Shown: positions 8,830 through 16,240, counted from the stretch's first letter. The stretch: DNA of 64,000 bases from an uncultured Pseudocitrobacter sp. (GCA_913778145.1 CAJYVI010000046.1:1-64000), one strand, 5' to 3'. The notes: generated by a model from the sequence alone, not told the origin. A program made the numbers and translations.

Positions 8830-9793
8830 CTTCCGCCCTCGCGTCCACTACGTTGATATTGATCTGAACTGGGGTCGGTTCGTTACCATCACCATCACCC
8901 GCCAGCTCTTTGCGGAGTTTTTCCACCTCCAGCTGCCGGCGGTCGATTTCGATCTGCTGGAGACGCTGAGCGAACTCGCTATCCGCCAGGCCAAGGCGTT
9001 TCATTACGGCTTCGAACATTCGCTCGCGGCTTATTGCTGTTATCTCGATGCCATTCTTCCCAACCTTCACGCCGGAATAGGCAAGCCGGGAGACTGGCGG
9101 GAGTTTGCGGGTGTCCGGGAAATACGGCTGACCAATACCATCGCCGTTGCAGCGTGGGCATTCAGGGTTAGGCTCGCGGGTGTGGTCATAGCCGTAACCA
9201 CCCACGTCGACTGGCTCACGCTTATCGCGTTCTGTAGCTTCCAGCCGCTTCTCTTCAAACTCCACCATATCGCGCCACTGGTATTGATGGCCGAAGCCCC
9301 AGCAGTAACGACACGCACCGCGGCGATACTGCGACAGCTGGTTTGCATCGAAGGTGGCAAGCTGCCACATCTGCGCCAGGACTTCATCGGCACTGCCAAG
9401 CGTGCGCGCAATGGACGCCTTTTGCTGCTGCGCAATAACCTGCGCAACGTTAGGATTCGTTATAAGCTGACGACCGTAGTTTGGGTCACTATAACCAGCG
9501 CGTGCAGCGGCAGCGGTGGCGTTGTTGTCCTTCAGGTATTCAGCAATAAAGCGCTTTACCTTCGCGCTTAGCTGTATGTCCACCAGCTCGTCTACGCTTT
9601 GTTCTTTCTGCGCAGTGCGCACTTTTTTCTGCGCAGTTTTTTGCGCAGTTTGCGCAGATGGTTTCTTGATGTATCGGCGGGCAGTAGCGTAGTTCAGTCC
9701 CTGCGCTTCACACCATTCCTTAGGTGATACGCCTGTTTTGGCATGTTCGGACAGGAACCGTTGCTGAAGCTCGCCCCAGTCCGGTTTTGCCAT
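8807..9793 (-). CDS. Phage terminase small subunit
   Basis: This 328-residue protein combines an N-terminal helical DNA-binding part (SPKEWCEAQGLNYATARRYI at about residues 24-43) with a second helical region, YLKDNNATAAAARAGYSD, typical of Terminase_2 proteins. A cysteine-rich insert (CRYCWGFGH and CPRCNGDG) may bind zinc. It selects phage DNA for packaging with the adjacent large subunit. It is longer than the usual 150-200 residues because of the zinc insert and C-terminal tail. Confidence 0.8.
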   Translation of the reverse strand: MAKPDWGELQQRFLSEHAKTGVSPKEWCEAQGLNYATARRYIKKPSAQTAQKTAQKKVRTAQKEQSVDELVDIQLSAKVKRFIAEYLKDNNATAAAARAGYSDPNYGRQLITNPNVAQVIAQQQKASIARTLGSADEVLAQMWQLATFDANQLSQYRRGACRYCWGFGHQYQWRDMVEFEEKRLEATERDKREPVDVGGYGYDHTREPNPECPRCNGDGIGQPYFPDTRKLPPVSRLAYSGVKVGKNGIEITAISRERMFEAVMKRLGLADSEFAQRLQQIEIDRRQLEVEKLRKELAGDGDGNEPTPVQININVVDARAEDGDQPDA

Positions 9794-9816
9794 GATTCAT
9801 TCTCAGTGTGATGTTA

Positions 9817-10434
9817 TCAGGTGCGGCGACGGAATGCGTAACTGCCTATGCCGTCCCTGCCAAGTTCGGTTTCTGCAATATTGTGCTCGATACAGTCGAA
9901 GCCCTGCTCAGCAAACCAGCGAAGCAGGCCAGTGTGCGTCCAGTAAAAGATGTGCTCATCTTTACGAAAGTGACGGGATGTCAGGATGGCATCGCCATCG
10001 GTAAAAATCGGCACCGACACGAACACCCACTGCTCCGCCTTAGCCACGGCAACGTCCGGGCGGTCGATGTGCTCCAGCGCGTCCCAGAACGTCAGCGCTG
10101 GATAGCGCCCGGCATACAAATTGGCCCATCTACCGCGAAGTTTCAGCCATTCAACCCCGGCAGGATTGACGTCATAGCCGCGGGTATTGGGCCGGGTTTC
10201 AACAAACTGGCCTGAGCCGATCCCCACATCCAGAACGGGGCCATGATAATGGCGGGCCACCATCTGTATTCTGGTTCGTGTCAGTGCTCGCCCCTTCGGA
10301 GTGTCAGCCATTTTCTGGTAACGGGCAAAGTAGCTTTCATCATACGGGCGTTTTTGCGGTACCGGGAAATAACCCATACCCAGCGCAGGCAGCCAGACCA
10401 GCCCGTTTTTCAGTTCGTCAGAGAACGATTTCAT
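9817..10434 (-). CDS. SAM-dependent methyltransferase-like protein
   Basis: This 205-residue protein has a class I methyltransferase motif I, VLDVGIGSG, at residues 67-75. It also has a plausible acidic residue after strand 2 (RGYDVNPAG) and a FWDALEHI motif near residue 118. The substrate cannot be read from sequence. It overlaps the adjacent glycosyltransferase-like gene by 17 bases, so the two probably act together, for example in modifying surface glycans or a phage component. Confidence 0.7.
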   Translation of the reverse strand: MKSFSDELKNGLVWLPALGMGYFPVPQKRPYDESYFARYQKMADTPKGRALTRTRIQMVARHYHGPVLDVGIGSGQFVETRPNTRGYDVNPAGVEWLKLRGRWANLYAGRYPALTFWDALEHIDRPDVAVAKAEQWVFVSVPIFTDGDAILTSRHFRKDEHIFYWTHTGLLRWFAEQGFDCIEHNIAETELGRDGIGSYAFRRRT

Positions 10435-11281
10435 GTAGCCACTCGTTAAGTTTTTCGTCGAAATTGCTGATTAGCCGGTCGCAGTCGTGATCTGCGCGGG
10501 TGCACCGGCAGTAGTTATCGGGAATAGCCCAGCGGACGCGGAATAAATCCATTACCGGATCTGTCACGATTTCCGGCGCGTTATGCCCGCCGCGTCCGCC
10601 TGCAACGACAAACAGCGGCGTTTTGTATGCAATTGCCATAGGAACAGAGAATCCCACCGGGCTGACCACGCAGGCGGCACGCTCATACAAACTGCACAGC
10701 TGTGGCAGTGTCAGTTCACCATGGTGAAGTTTCAGGTCAGCGTCAGGTTCATTGCCCACAACCCATTCCATTCCCGGCACAGTATCGGCCACACTCACCA
10801 CGAAAAAGTGCTGACGCAGCAGCTGCGCGGCGCGGACGAGATAATCAGGGTCAGGATTACGGGACGCACTGGCCCACTCTGTGCGCACGGTGGCCGGCCG
10901 GATAATGGCGACAGGTTTATCTACCGGGACGCGCGGATGTAGATCATTGAACTGCGGCAGGTCGAACAACAGCGGACCGCTGACATCAAAATGACGCCGG
11001 AACGCCGGGATAATGCCACCGTTCGCAAGGTCGTTCGGGCCGTAGCCGATGCGCTTTATCACGCCGCCGTGAGGTGCCGAATGGTAGGCGTAGCGAGTGC
11101 GGTGTTCGTTTTTTTCCTGCGTCCGGAGATGTGTACCGCTGCGCACGCATTTCACGTCGAGTCCGTGATACAGCTCAGGCCAGCAGGTGCGCACGTAAGC
11201 TCCGGGAAAGTAGCGCAGGAACGGGCGCTGGTAAATGGAGTCGCCTAGTCCATACATGCCCTGGAAATAATACTGTGTCAT
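10418..11281 (-). CDS. Glycosyltransferase-like protein (GT9/heptosyltransferase fold)
   Basis: This 287-residue protein starts with MTQYYFQGMYGLGDSIYQRP, where GLGD resembles the N-terminal glycine loop of GT-B enzymes. Its C-terminal half has the pattern HGELTLPQLCSLYERAACVV followed by SVPMAIAYKTPLFVVAGG, similar to the nucleotide-sugar site of heptosyltransferase-type enzymes. It is embedded in a three-gene overlapping block upstream of terminase. Acceptor and donor are unknown. Confidence 0.6.
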   Translation of the reverse strand: MTQYYFQGMYGLGDSIYQRPFLRYFPGAYVRTCWPELYHGLDVKCVRSGTHLRTQEKNEHRTRYAYHSAPHGGVIKRIGYGPNDLANGGIIPAFRRHFDVSGPLLFDLPQFNDLHPRVPVDKPVAIIRPATVRTEWASASRNPDPDYLVRAAQLLRQHFFVVSVADTVPGMEWVVGNEPDADLKLHHGELTLPQLCSLYERAACVVSPVGFSVPMAIAYKTPLFVVAGGRGGHNAPEIVTDPVMDLFRVRWAIPDNYCRCTRADHDCDRLISNFDEKLNEWLHEIVL

Positions 11282-11817
11282 AAAACCTCTTCGGGTGCCG
11301 CACGCGGGAAACAGGTCAGCGACGTTTGGCGCGAACAGTTGATGATGCTTACCGAATGCAGGCCGTTAACCAGACGCTGAAACTCGTCCTGCCAGCGCCG
11401 GATGCTTTCGCCATCGGGATTTTTCAACCCGGCTGGATGTTCACCGTGCCAGTGAACGCCATTCGTCAGGGTGCAGTCGTAACCCAGCAGAAAGACCCGT
11501 TCAGCGCCGAGATGCGCCGCCAGCTGAATAGCACGCTGTCCTGAGTTAAACGTATCGTTATCCGGCGGACGAAAATGATTTACCCCGTAGCGCAGGCATG
11601 CTCTGCCGCTGGTTGACCAGCGTTTTGCCGGGATATCGAGATGTGAATAATGAGCATCCCACCAGCCGCAGTCACCCGCAAATATGTGCTGGCAGTCTGG
11701 CACTGCCCTCCAGCTCGAATTAACCGCAACGATCGGATAACCGGAGTTGGAGGCCAGAGCGCAGTCGTCCGGCGTGAGCGAGGGGCCGCTGGCGACACAG
11801 ATGAAGGTTTTATCCAT
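11278..11817 (-). CDS. MptE/DUF115-like phage protein
   Basis: This 179-residue protein begins MDKTFICVASGPSLTPDDCA. The CVASGPSL loop and later SGQRAIQLAAHLGAERVFLL resemble the DUF115/MptE-like Rossmann fold found in sugar-transfer and pyrophosphokinase-related proteins. It overlaps the glycosyltransferase-like gene by 4 bases. In phages such proteins accompany glycosyltransferases. The activity is unknown, and the fold call is from motif style only. Confidence 0.5.
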   Translation of the reverse strand: MDKTFICVASGPSLTPDDCALASNSGYPIVAVNSSWRAVPDCQHIFAGDCGWWDAHYSHLDIPAKRWSTSGRACLRYGVNHFRPPDNDTFNSGQRAIQLAAHLGAERVFLLGYDCTLTNGVHWHGEHPAGLKNPDGESIRRWQDEFQRLVNGLHSVSIINCSRQTSLTCFPRAAPEEVL

Positions 11818-11829
11818 TGCACTCAGAGT

Positions 11830-12054
11830 TCATGATGGCTGCCCCCTACCTGCAATCAATGAGGAGCCTTTCATGATGGCCTCGGCGAGTGCTTCCGCCA
11901 GAACATCGGGAGGGATACCCGGTAGACGCGCCGCCCAGAAAGCGCGTGTCCTGACCCAGTCCATTTCCCCCGTTAATTGTGCTGTAATAGCGGAGCGCAG
12001 CTCTTTGATTAAAGCTGCCTTGTCTTCTTCTTTTTTATACAGGAGTTCGTTCAT
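11830..12054 (-). CDS. Small phage protein of unknown function
   Basis: This 74-residue protein, beginning MNELLYKKEEDKAALIKELR, is charged and largely helical. It lies between the lysis genes and the MptE-like gene on the late strand. No recognised domain was found. Confidence 0.55.
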   Translation of the reverse strand: MNELLYKKEEDKAALIKELRSAITAQLTGEMDWVRTRAFWAARLPGIPPDVLAEALAEAIMKGSSLIAGRGQPS

Positions 12055-12113
12055 TCTAATGTCCTAACCAGATGGCATTATCGAAGCCCCTCAGTGAAGA
12101 GCTTCTGCAATGC

Positions 12114-12299
12114 TTACTGCTGGGCCACTTCTTTGTCGTCGTCCACACCCAGAATATCGGCCAGCGCAGTATCAACCGCCGCGTCAATTTGGGTATCGAG
12201 ATCAGATTTGATCTGGGTCTTAACCGCAGTGGTTACTGCATCGGATTTCAGGGCGTTCTTTACCAGTGCGTCAGTGACAATATCTTTTACTTCTGCCAT
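12114..12299 (-). CDS. Small acidic phage protein
   Basis: This 61-residue acidic helical protein starts at ATG 12299 (MAEVKDIVTDALVKNALKSD) directly behind AAAGGAG, a strong ribosome-binding site. A longer reading to 12350 lacks one. Alternating hydrophobic spacing suggests an amphipathic helix or coiled coil. Function is unknown. It lies just after Rz/Rz1. Confidence 0.6.
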   Translation of the reverse strand: MAEVKDIVTDALVKNALKSDAVTTAVKTQIKSDLDTQIDAAVDTALADILGVDDDKEVAQQ

Positions 12300-12395
12300 T
12301 TCAGGCTCCTTTTGTGTTTTGCGGCTAAACAGCCAGTCTTTAATCCACATGGTTAACCCCTGTGGGGTGGAAATAAAAAACCAGCATTAAGCTGG

Positions 12396-12860
12396 TCAGT
12401 TAAGACATTCCTGCCGGATGTAATCCTGTAATCCGGCTATTTGCTGTCGGGCTGTTTCGATGCGCTTTCTGAGGGTGTAATAATCCCGGATAGCGGTGTC
12501 AGTAAGTCGGGCGCCGGTTGCATCATCCACGCGGGCGGCGCCGGGGGTTTTACCCGCTGGCACGGCTGCGGGACAGCGGGCGTTGAGCTGCAACTGCATA
12601 CGGCCAGCGGTAACGTCGCGCTCAAGAGCATCAATCTGATTCTGTGCATCGGTCAGTTCCTGCGTGTGTTTGCGGTCAAGCTCGGCAATCTGCTGCTGGC
12701 GTTCCTGCATATCGGCAAGGGTTGCCGTTGCGGCTGTCAGCTTTCCAGTTGCGGTGTCACGCTGCTGCTTAAACCGCTGCGCGTTGCCGTGGTAATGGTC
12801 AGCGGCCCAGCCCAGCGAGAGAACAGCCGCGGCGAGTGCAGCGATGAGGTATTTGGTCAT
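12396..12860 (-). CDS. Rz: Inner-membrane spanin (Rz-like lysis protein)
   Basis: This 154-residue protein has an N-terminal signal anchor (MTKYLIAALAAAVLSLGWAA) and a long periplasmic coiled coil rich in Q, E and R, which is the plan of i-spanins. A second reading frame inside it encodes an Rz1-like lipoprotein. The pair fuses inner and outer membranes in the last step of host lysis. It lies downstream of the antirepressor-like gene and overlaps its end by 4 bases. Confidence 0.9.
   Translation of the reverse strand: MTKYLIAALAAAVLSLGWAADHYHGNAQRFKQQRDTATGKLTAATATLADMQERQQQIAELDRKHTQELTDAQNQIDALERDVTAGRMQLQLNARCPAAVPAGKTPGAARVDDATGARLTDTAIRDYYTLRKRIETARQQIAGLQDYIRQECLN
12437..12649 (-). CDS. 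Rz1: Outer-membrane spanin (Rz1-like lipoprotein)
   Basis: This 70-residue protein is wholly nested in the Rz gene in another frame. A hydrophobic leader, MLLSATLPLAVCSC, supplies a lipobox cysteine. The mature part is proline-rich, with VKPPAPPAWMMQPAPDLLTP closely matching lambda Rz1. Start at 12649 or an internal ATG (12631) are both possible. It pairs with Rz as the two-component spanin. Confidence 0.9.
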   Translation of the reverse strand: MHRIRLMLLSATLPLAVCSCSSTPAVPQPCQRVKPPAPPAWMMQPAPDLLTPLSGIITPSESASKQPDSK

Positions 12861-13432
12861 GTGCGGGTTATCTTTCCTTTCCCGGTATCCGCCAGGTAGA
12901 ATTCAATCAATCCACTGGCTTCTTCTACCAGCGCTTTAATCTTCGATATATGAGCGGCTTTTACGCCCTTCCATTCGTTTAGGCCGGTACCAAACAGGCT
13001 GGCAATACCCTTATCGCGCTTCATATCGGCACACGCCTGGTTGAGTTCTTCCATGATGCTGGTTTTGCGCGGATTAACAACGACGCCTTTTGTCCAGTAG
13101 TCATGAAGTACAGCGAAGCATTCTTCCTGATAGGAAATCAGTTTGTCGCGGATCGTCGCTTTAACCTTCTTGGGGTTGATGCTGAACAACCAGCCGTTGA
13201 GTTTGCGAAGTGGAATGCAGAGCATATTTTGAATGCCGCCTCTTGAAGGTATTGCGATATCACAACACCCATACTTCTCCCGGTCTTTGTTCAACTTTAC
13301 CGTCTGGGAAGCCCAGTTAAGACCAATGCTTTCTACAACTGGCTTCATCGCAACATACTCGACGACGCCATCCTTAATGGTGGTCAGTGCGTCACCTTTG
13401 AACATAACTTCTACTGCTGCTGGATATTGCAT
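12857..13432 (-). CDS. Phage antirepressor-like protein (P22_AR_N-type)
   Basis: This 191-residue protein has an N-terminal region, GVVEYVAMKPVVESIGLNWA, followed by LCIPLRKLNGWLFSINPKKV. That arrangement is typical of the P22 antirepressor N-terminal domain. Such proteins inactivate prophage repressors or act in lysis timing. It is unusual in sitting inside the lysis cassette, 4 bases before Rz. No C-terminal KilA/ANT domain is visible. Confidence 0.7.
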   Translation of the reverse strand: MQYPAAVEVMFKGDALTTIKDGVVEYVAMKPVVESIGLNWASQTVKLNKDREKYGCCDIAIPSRGGIQNMLCIPLRKLNGWLFSINPKKVKATIRDKLISYQEECFAVLHDYWTKGVVVNPRKTSIMEELNQACADMKRDKGIASLFGTGLNEWKGVKAAHISKIKALVEEASGLIEFYLADTGKGKITRT

Positions 13433-13583
13433 GATGCTTCCTTACTTAGGTAATGAACCTTCCCGCATAGGAAATCAGCCCGTCGAAGGTGCATCAGCCA
13501 TAAACTGATCTCCTGAAGGCTCATTCCTAAACAAGGTTCGACGTGATTATTTGCGCATGCGGTGCGCGGTGAAATACAGATAC

Positions 13584-13608
13584 AAAAAAGCCCCGCATCA
13601 GCGAGGCT
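13584..13608 (-). terminator. Terminator in lysis cassette
   Basis: On the minus strand the stem AGCCTCGC-TGAT-GCGGGGCT is followed by six T residues. It lies between the holin/endolysin genes and the antirepressor-like gene, so the latter may need read-through or its own promoter. Confidence 0.75.
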
Positions 13609-13725
13609 CAGTGAAATGCCAAAGATTTGTAGAATGTGGACCCTATTTGCCTAAACCACATGAAAGGAGGAGCATAGACGCTCGATATTTACACTAGCTG
13701 CCAGGCTATAATTACAGAGGTTCAT

Positions 13726-13908
13726 ATGCTTCACTCTTTTGATGTTCATTTTAAGGCGTTTCTCGACATGTTCTCGCCGGGAACATGGAAAATAATCGGC
13801 TTAGCAGGAGGCGCATTAATTTCAGCAGTAGCGCGGCTAATGAATCGGTATTGTGCGAAAAAAGCGAAGGAATATGAATCCAGGCATAAGGCAAATGTTA
13901 ATAAATAG
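13726..13908 (+). CDS. Small holin-like protein on the opposite strand
   Basis: This 60-residue protein starts at ATG 13726 behind AGAGG. The core FSPGTWKIIGLAGGALISAV has the same layout as the holin encoded leftward at 14582-14794 (FTPEQWQAIGILGGLAISGL). Both are followed by a basic tail. It is the only rightward gene in the lysis cassette. It could be a holin relative, an antiholin or a remnant. Confidence 0.5.
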   Translation: MLHSFDVHFKAFLDMFSPGTWKIIGLAGGALISAVARLMNRYCAKKAKEYESRHKANVNK

Positions 13909-14053
13909 ATTTTCGCCAAAACAGGATCCCAACACTTAGCATTACCCCGGCCATCAGGAAAAGCATGCCGCTTAGCAATGCATGCCTTTCGTCAATGGCG
14001 GTGGCACTCAGCGCCATACCAAGAGACAACAAATCATATTTGTAACGCTTCAC
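13898..14053 (-). CDS. Small membrane protein of lysis cassette
   Basis: This 51-residue protein starts with GTG 14053, coupled to the endolysin stop by a GTGA overlap and preceded by AAGGAG. The sequence has one hydrophobic segment, LLSGMLFLMAGVMLSVGILF, with a charged N-terminus and short basic tail. It may be an antiholin or a second holin. It overlaps the end of the opposite-strand holin-like gene by 11 bases. Confidence 0.6.
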   Translation of the reverse strand: MKRYKYDLLSLGMALSATAIDERHALLSGMLFLMAGVMLSVGILFWRKSIY

Positions 14054-14580
14054 TCTTCAACTCCTTTAAGGCAAAGCGCCTTTTCCTTGCCACGACGATC
14101 AACCAGCCCCGGCAGGACTTTCCCGCCGCCGTAAACCCAGCGTGGAAACTGGTTACAGGCCTGTTCGATGTGATTCTGTCGCAGCAGTGAAAACAGCGTG
14201 GATTTCCGCATCGCCGTGCAGCCCACGTTAAACGTGATGGACGTCACCGCTGAGAACGCGTTGTCGCTGAGGGATTTCCCCTCGGCGTACTGATTCACGC
14301 AGTATTCCGCCTCACCGATGTTCCTCCCCCAGTCGCGGGCGATTTGTTCATCGGTTTTACGCGTCCCGGGCTTCACGTTGTGCGCGTTGCCGATGCCGTC
14401 GGTGATAAAGCCTGCCGGGCAGGTATACGGGTCGCGGCGACAGCCTTCAGCATTGCCAATCAGTTCAAGCCCCGCACGGTTGGTGCGAAGCGTGCCGTGC
14501 GACAGCACAATGTTGATAATCAGCGTGACCGAACAGGCGACACCCGCCAGCGCCGCACCGGCTTTTGATATTCTTGCCAT
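14050..14580 (-). CDS. SAR endolysin, GH24 lysozyme
   Basis: This 176-residue muramidase starts at ATG 14580 (MARISKAGAALAGVACSVTL). The N-terminal weak hydrophobic helix with G, A and S is a signal-arrest-release anchor that later leaves the membrane. The catalytic triad is Glu45-8 aa-Cys54-5 aa-Thr60 (NAEGCRRDPYTCPAGFIT), the cysteine variant of the usual E-D-T set. The SAR segment itself also contains Cys16, which may hold the enzyme inactive. It starts directly after the holin gene. Confidence 0.88.
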   Translation of the reverse strand: MARISKAGAALAGVACSVTLIINIVLSHGTLRTNRAGLELIGNAEGCRRDPYTCPAGFITDGIGNAHNVKPGTRKTDEQIARDWGRNIGEAEYCVNQYAEGKSLSDNAFSAVTSITFNVGCTAMRKSTLFSLLRQNHIEQACNQFPRWVYGGGKVLPGLVDRRGKEKALCLKGVEE

Positions 14581-14581
14581 A

Positions 14582-14794
14582 TCACTTCTCCAGTGAACCG
14601 CGCTGTTTACTGCGCGCATCCTTTCGCTGGAAATGCAGGCTTGCCAGCGAAGTCAGGCCGCTGATTGCCAGTCCACCTAAAATGCCAATGGCCTGCCACT
14701 GTTCTGGCGTGAAATGGTCCAGAATGGCCGTGATGATGGAGCCGAACGCCACGCCGTGAGAAGCGGCGGCCAGCGCCTTATGTTTAACCAGCAT
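14582..14794 (-). CDS. Phage holin
   Basis: This 70-residue protein has two hydrophobic stretches, HGVAFGSIITAILDHF and AIGILGGLAISGLTSLASLH, and a charged C-terminal tail, the layout of small holins. It directly precedes the SAR endolysin (one base gap), the standard arrangement. It times lysis by collapsing the membrane potential, which also releases the SAR endolysin. Confidence 0.8.
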   Translation of the reverse strand: MLVKHKALAAASHGVAFGSIITAILDHFTPEQWQAIGILGGLAISGLTSLASLHFQRKDARSKQRGSLEK

Positions 14795-14803
14795 GATTTA
14801 TCC

Positions 14804-15187
14804 TTAGCGACGGCCAAAGCTGCGGGTGGTGGAACGGTATGTGCTGCGGCTGGTAAAACCCCGTGAGCCGTAATAGCGTTTCGGTGCGGAATAGCGCGGC
14901 GAACTGTAGCGGTGCACCACCGTGGAGTGCGAGTGGTAGCTGTTGCCGCCGCTCATCAGATGCCCCATCAGCATGCCGCTGAAGAATCCGCCGTTGTCGC
15001 TGTCATGAACAACCACCGGCTGCTGCGGCTGGCTCTGAACGATAACGGGCTGTGGCTGCTGAACCTGCGGGGCAGACTGAACCACGACAGGCTGAGCACT
15101 GGCGGTCTGGCTGTCATCGCTGCAGGCGTGAAGAAGCAACAGGCAGGCAATGACGCCGCCTGCGCTATACAGATATTTTTTATTCAT
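14804..15187 (-). CDS. Phage-encoded lipoprotein
   Basis: The protein has 127 residues from ATG 15187 (MNKKYLYSAGGVIACLLLLH), with a lipobox ending in Cys22 (LLHAC). The mature part has a Q/P/V-rich repeat of PVVVQS-type units, then a glycine/serine/tyrosine/arginine-rich tail. It is the first gene of the late lysis cassette. Function is unknown. A role in altering the cell envelope or superinfection exclusion is possible. Confidence 0.65.
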   Translation of the reverse strand: MNKKYLYSAGGVIACLLLLHACSDDSQTASAQPVVVQSAPQVQQPQPVIVQSQPQQPVVVHDSDNGGFFSGMLMGHLMSGGNSYHSHSTVVHRYSSPRYSAPKRYYGSRGFTSRSTYRSTTRSFGRR

Positions 15188-15270
15188 GGAATTACCGGAA
15201 ACAAGAAAGCCACGCAAATGCCCCGCGCATGGGTCAGACACGGCGGGGCACTAAAGCGTGGCTTTGAGAT

Positions 15271-15305
15271 AAAAAATCCCCGAAAGTCCAGGAGCGGAAA
15301 CGGGG
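15271..15305 (-). terminator. Terminator in late leader (1)
   Basis: On the minus strand CCCCG and CGGGG arms enclose a paired interior and end in a T6 run. It lies upstream of the first late gene, a position suited to being overridden by Q antitermination. Confidence 0.6.
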
Positions 15306-15349
15306 AAAGGCGTTGCACAAAATGACCTGTCAGCGGCCTTTAGATATAG

Positions 15350-15374
15350 AAAAGGCCCACCGAAGTGAGCCTTT
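15350..15374 (-). terminator. Terminator in late leader (2)
   Basis: On the minus strand the stem AAAGGC-TCACTTCGGTGG-GCCTTT is followed by T residues. With the previous one it forms a double stop before the lysis genes, as expected of a Q-dependent late leader. Confidence 0.65.
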
Positions 15375-15393
15375 GATTACGCATTGAGTTTGC

Positions 15394-15520
15394 TGTGGTG
15401 CGGAGTGCCTCTCCGTGAACCGTTGGTCAGCCACCGTGATTCGCGCGTAGATTAATTGACTTATCGCCTGGATAATGACGAATGCTGTTTCCGCCCCGCC
15501 GCACAGGGGGATTCACCACA
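15394..15520. ncRNA. Candidate structured RNA, copy A
   Basis: The element is closed by a 7-bp stem (TGTGGTG at 15394-15400 with CACCACA at 15514-15520). It contains a hairpin CGGAG-TGCCT-CTCCG. A diverged second copy lies at 15598-15721 with compensating changes in both stems. No protein is encoded. Strand is not decided, and the element lies within the leader of the late transcript on the minus strand. Its family is unknown to me; it may belong to prophage RNAs of the IsrK/C4 type. Confidence 0.5.
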
Positions 15521-15597
15521 ACAGGTGGGCGCACTAACAAGAAATACCTGAGGATATTTCCCTAGCCCGAAAATGCGCCCGCCTGAAATGGCGAAAT

Positions 15598-15721
15598 GTT
15601 ATGGTGCCGGGTGCCTCCCGGTGAGTCGCAGACCAGCTACCGGGACTCGCGTGAATGTATTCCATCACAGCGGAGACCGCTGGCTGATTACGCCCCTACG
15701 CTGAGTGGGATTCACCATAAC
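15598..15721. ncRNA. Candidate structured RNA, copy B
   Basis: A 9-bp closing stem (GTTATGGTG at 15598-15606 with CACCATAAC at 15713-15721) surrounds a hairpin CCGGG-TGCCT-CCCGG. The TGCCT loop is identical to copy A while both arms differ but still pair. A CAGCTACCGGGACTCGCG stretch also parallels copy A. The pairing conservation supports a functional RNA. Strand is uncertain. Confidence 0.5.
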
Positions 15722-15756
15722 GCTCAGGAGGATACCCACATAAAGTGAAATGAATT

Positions 15757-15945
15757 CTAAACAATGCGTCGCCGTGTTGTTTTTTCAGGCAACTGTGTTT
15801 CGAGGTCAAATAATCCACAAATATCATCAGTGGCAATCAGAACTGCATCAATAAACACCGGGCTTAGCCTGATTTCTGGATGCTGCCTGACAACTTCCGC
15901 CAGCACCGCTCCCACGAGAAAATCTTTTTCTAATGTCCGTGTCAT
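15757..15945 (-). CDS. Small phage protein of unknown function
   Basis: This 62-residue protein starts at ATG 15945 (MTRTLEKDFLVGAVLAEVVR) behind GGGGA. It is helical, with a middle containing SPVFIDAVLIATDDICGLFD. No known domain was found. It is the first small gene on the late strand after the tRNA-like element. Confidence 0.5.
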   Translation of the reverse strand: MTRTLEKDFLVGAVLAEVVRQHPEIRLSPVFIDAVLIATDDICGLFDLETQLPEKTTRRRIV

Positions 15946-16162
15946 TACCACATCCCCAAAATTGTCGGAATGTGATCTATAGCACATAAAATCGTTTCAG
16001 GTGTTGGATGCCAATTAACTAATTTGTGAGGCGCACTCCCTTTCAACAAACCAACCCCGATTAGTTGAAAAATGCAGGAGTGCTTTTGGATGAACGCTGA
16101 ACCCAAAGGTCGATATTTTTACACAGCAATTTTGCAAAAAGCAGCGCTCATTCAAAAATCTA

Positions 16163-16240
16163 TCCGCCATCGAGGTCTCGAACCCCGGCCCTTACTTCCT
16201 GTCACGAAACAATGCTCTTGCCATGTTGAGCTAATGGCGG
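16163..16240 (-). tRNA. tRNA-like element (probably degenerate)
   Basis: On the minus strand CCGCCAT and ATGGCGG form a perfect 7-bp acceptor stem followed by discriminator A. TA and a GCTC...GAGC D-stem follow. The T-arm CGGGG-TTCGAGA-CCTCG is canonical. The anticodon region is poor: a TTGTT/AGGAA stem with a mismatch and a loop lacking U33, and the variable region is long. CCA is not encoded. It looks like a phage tRNA that has decayed or been recruited for another role. Confidence 0.5.
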
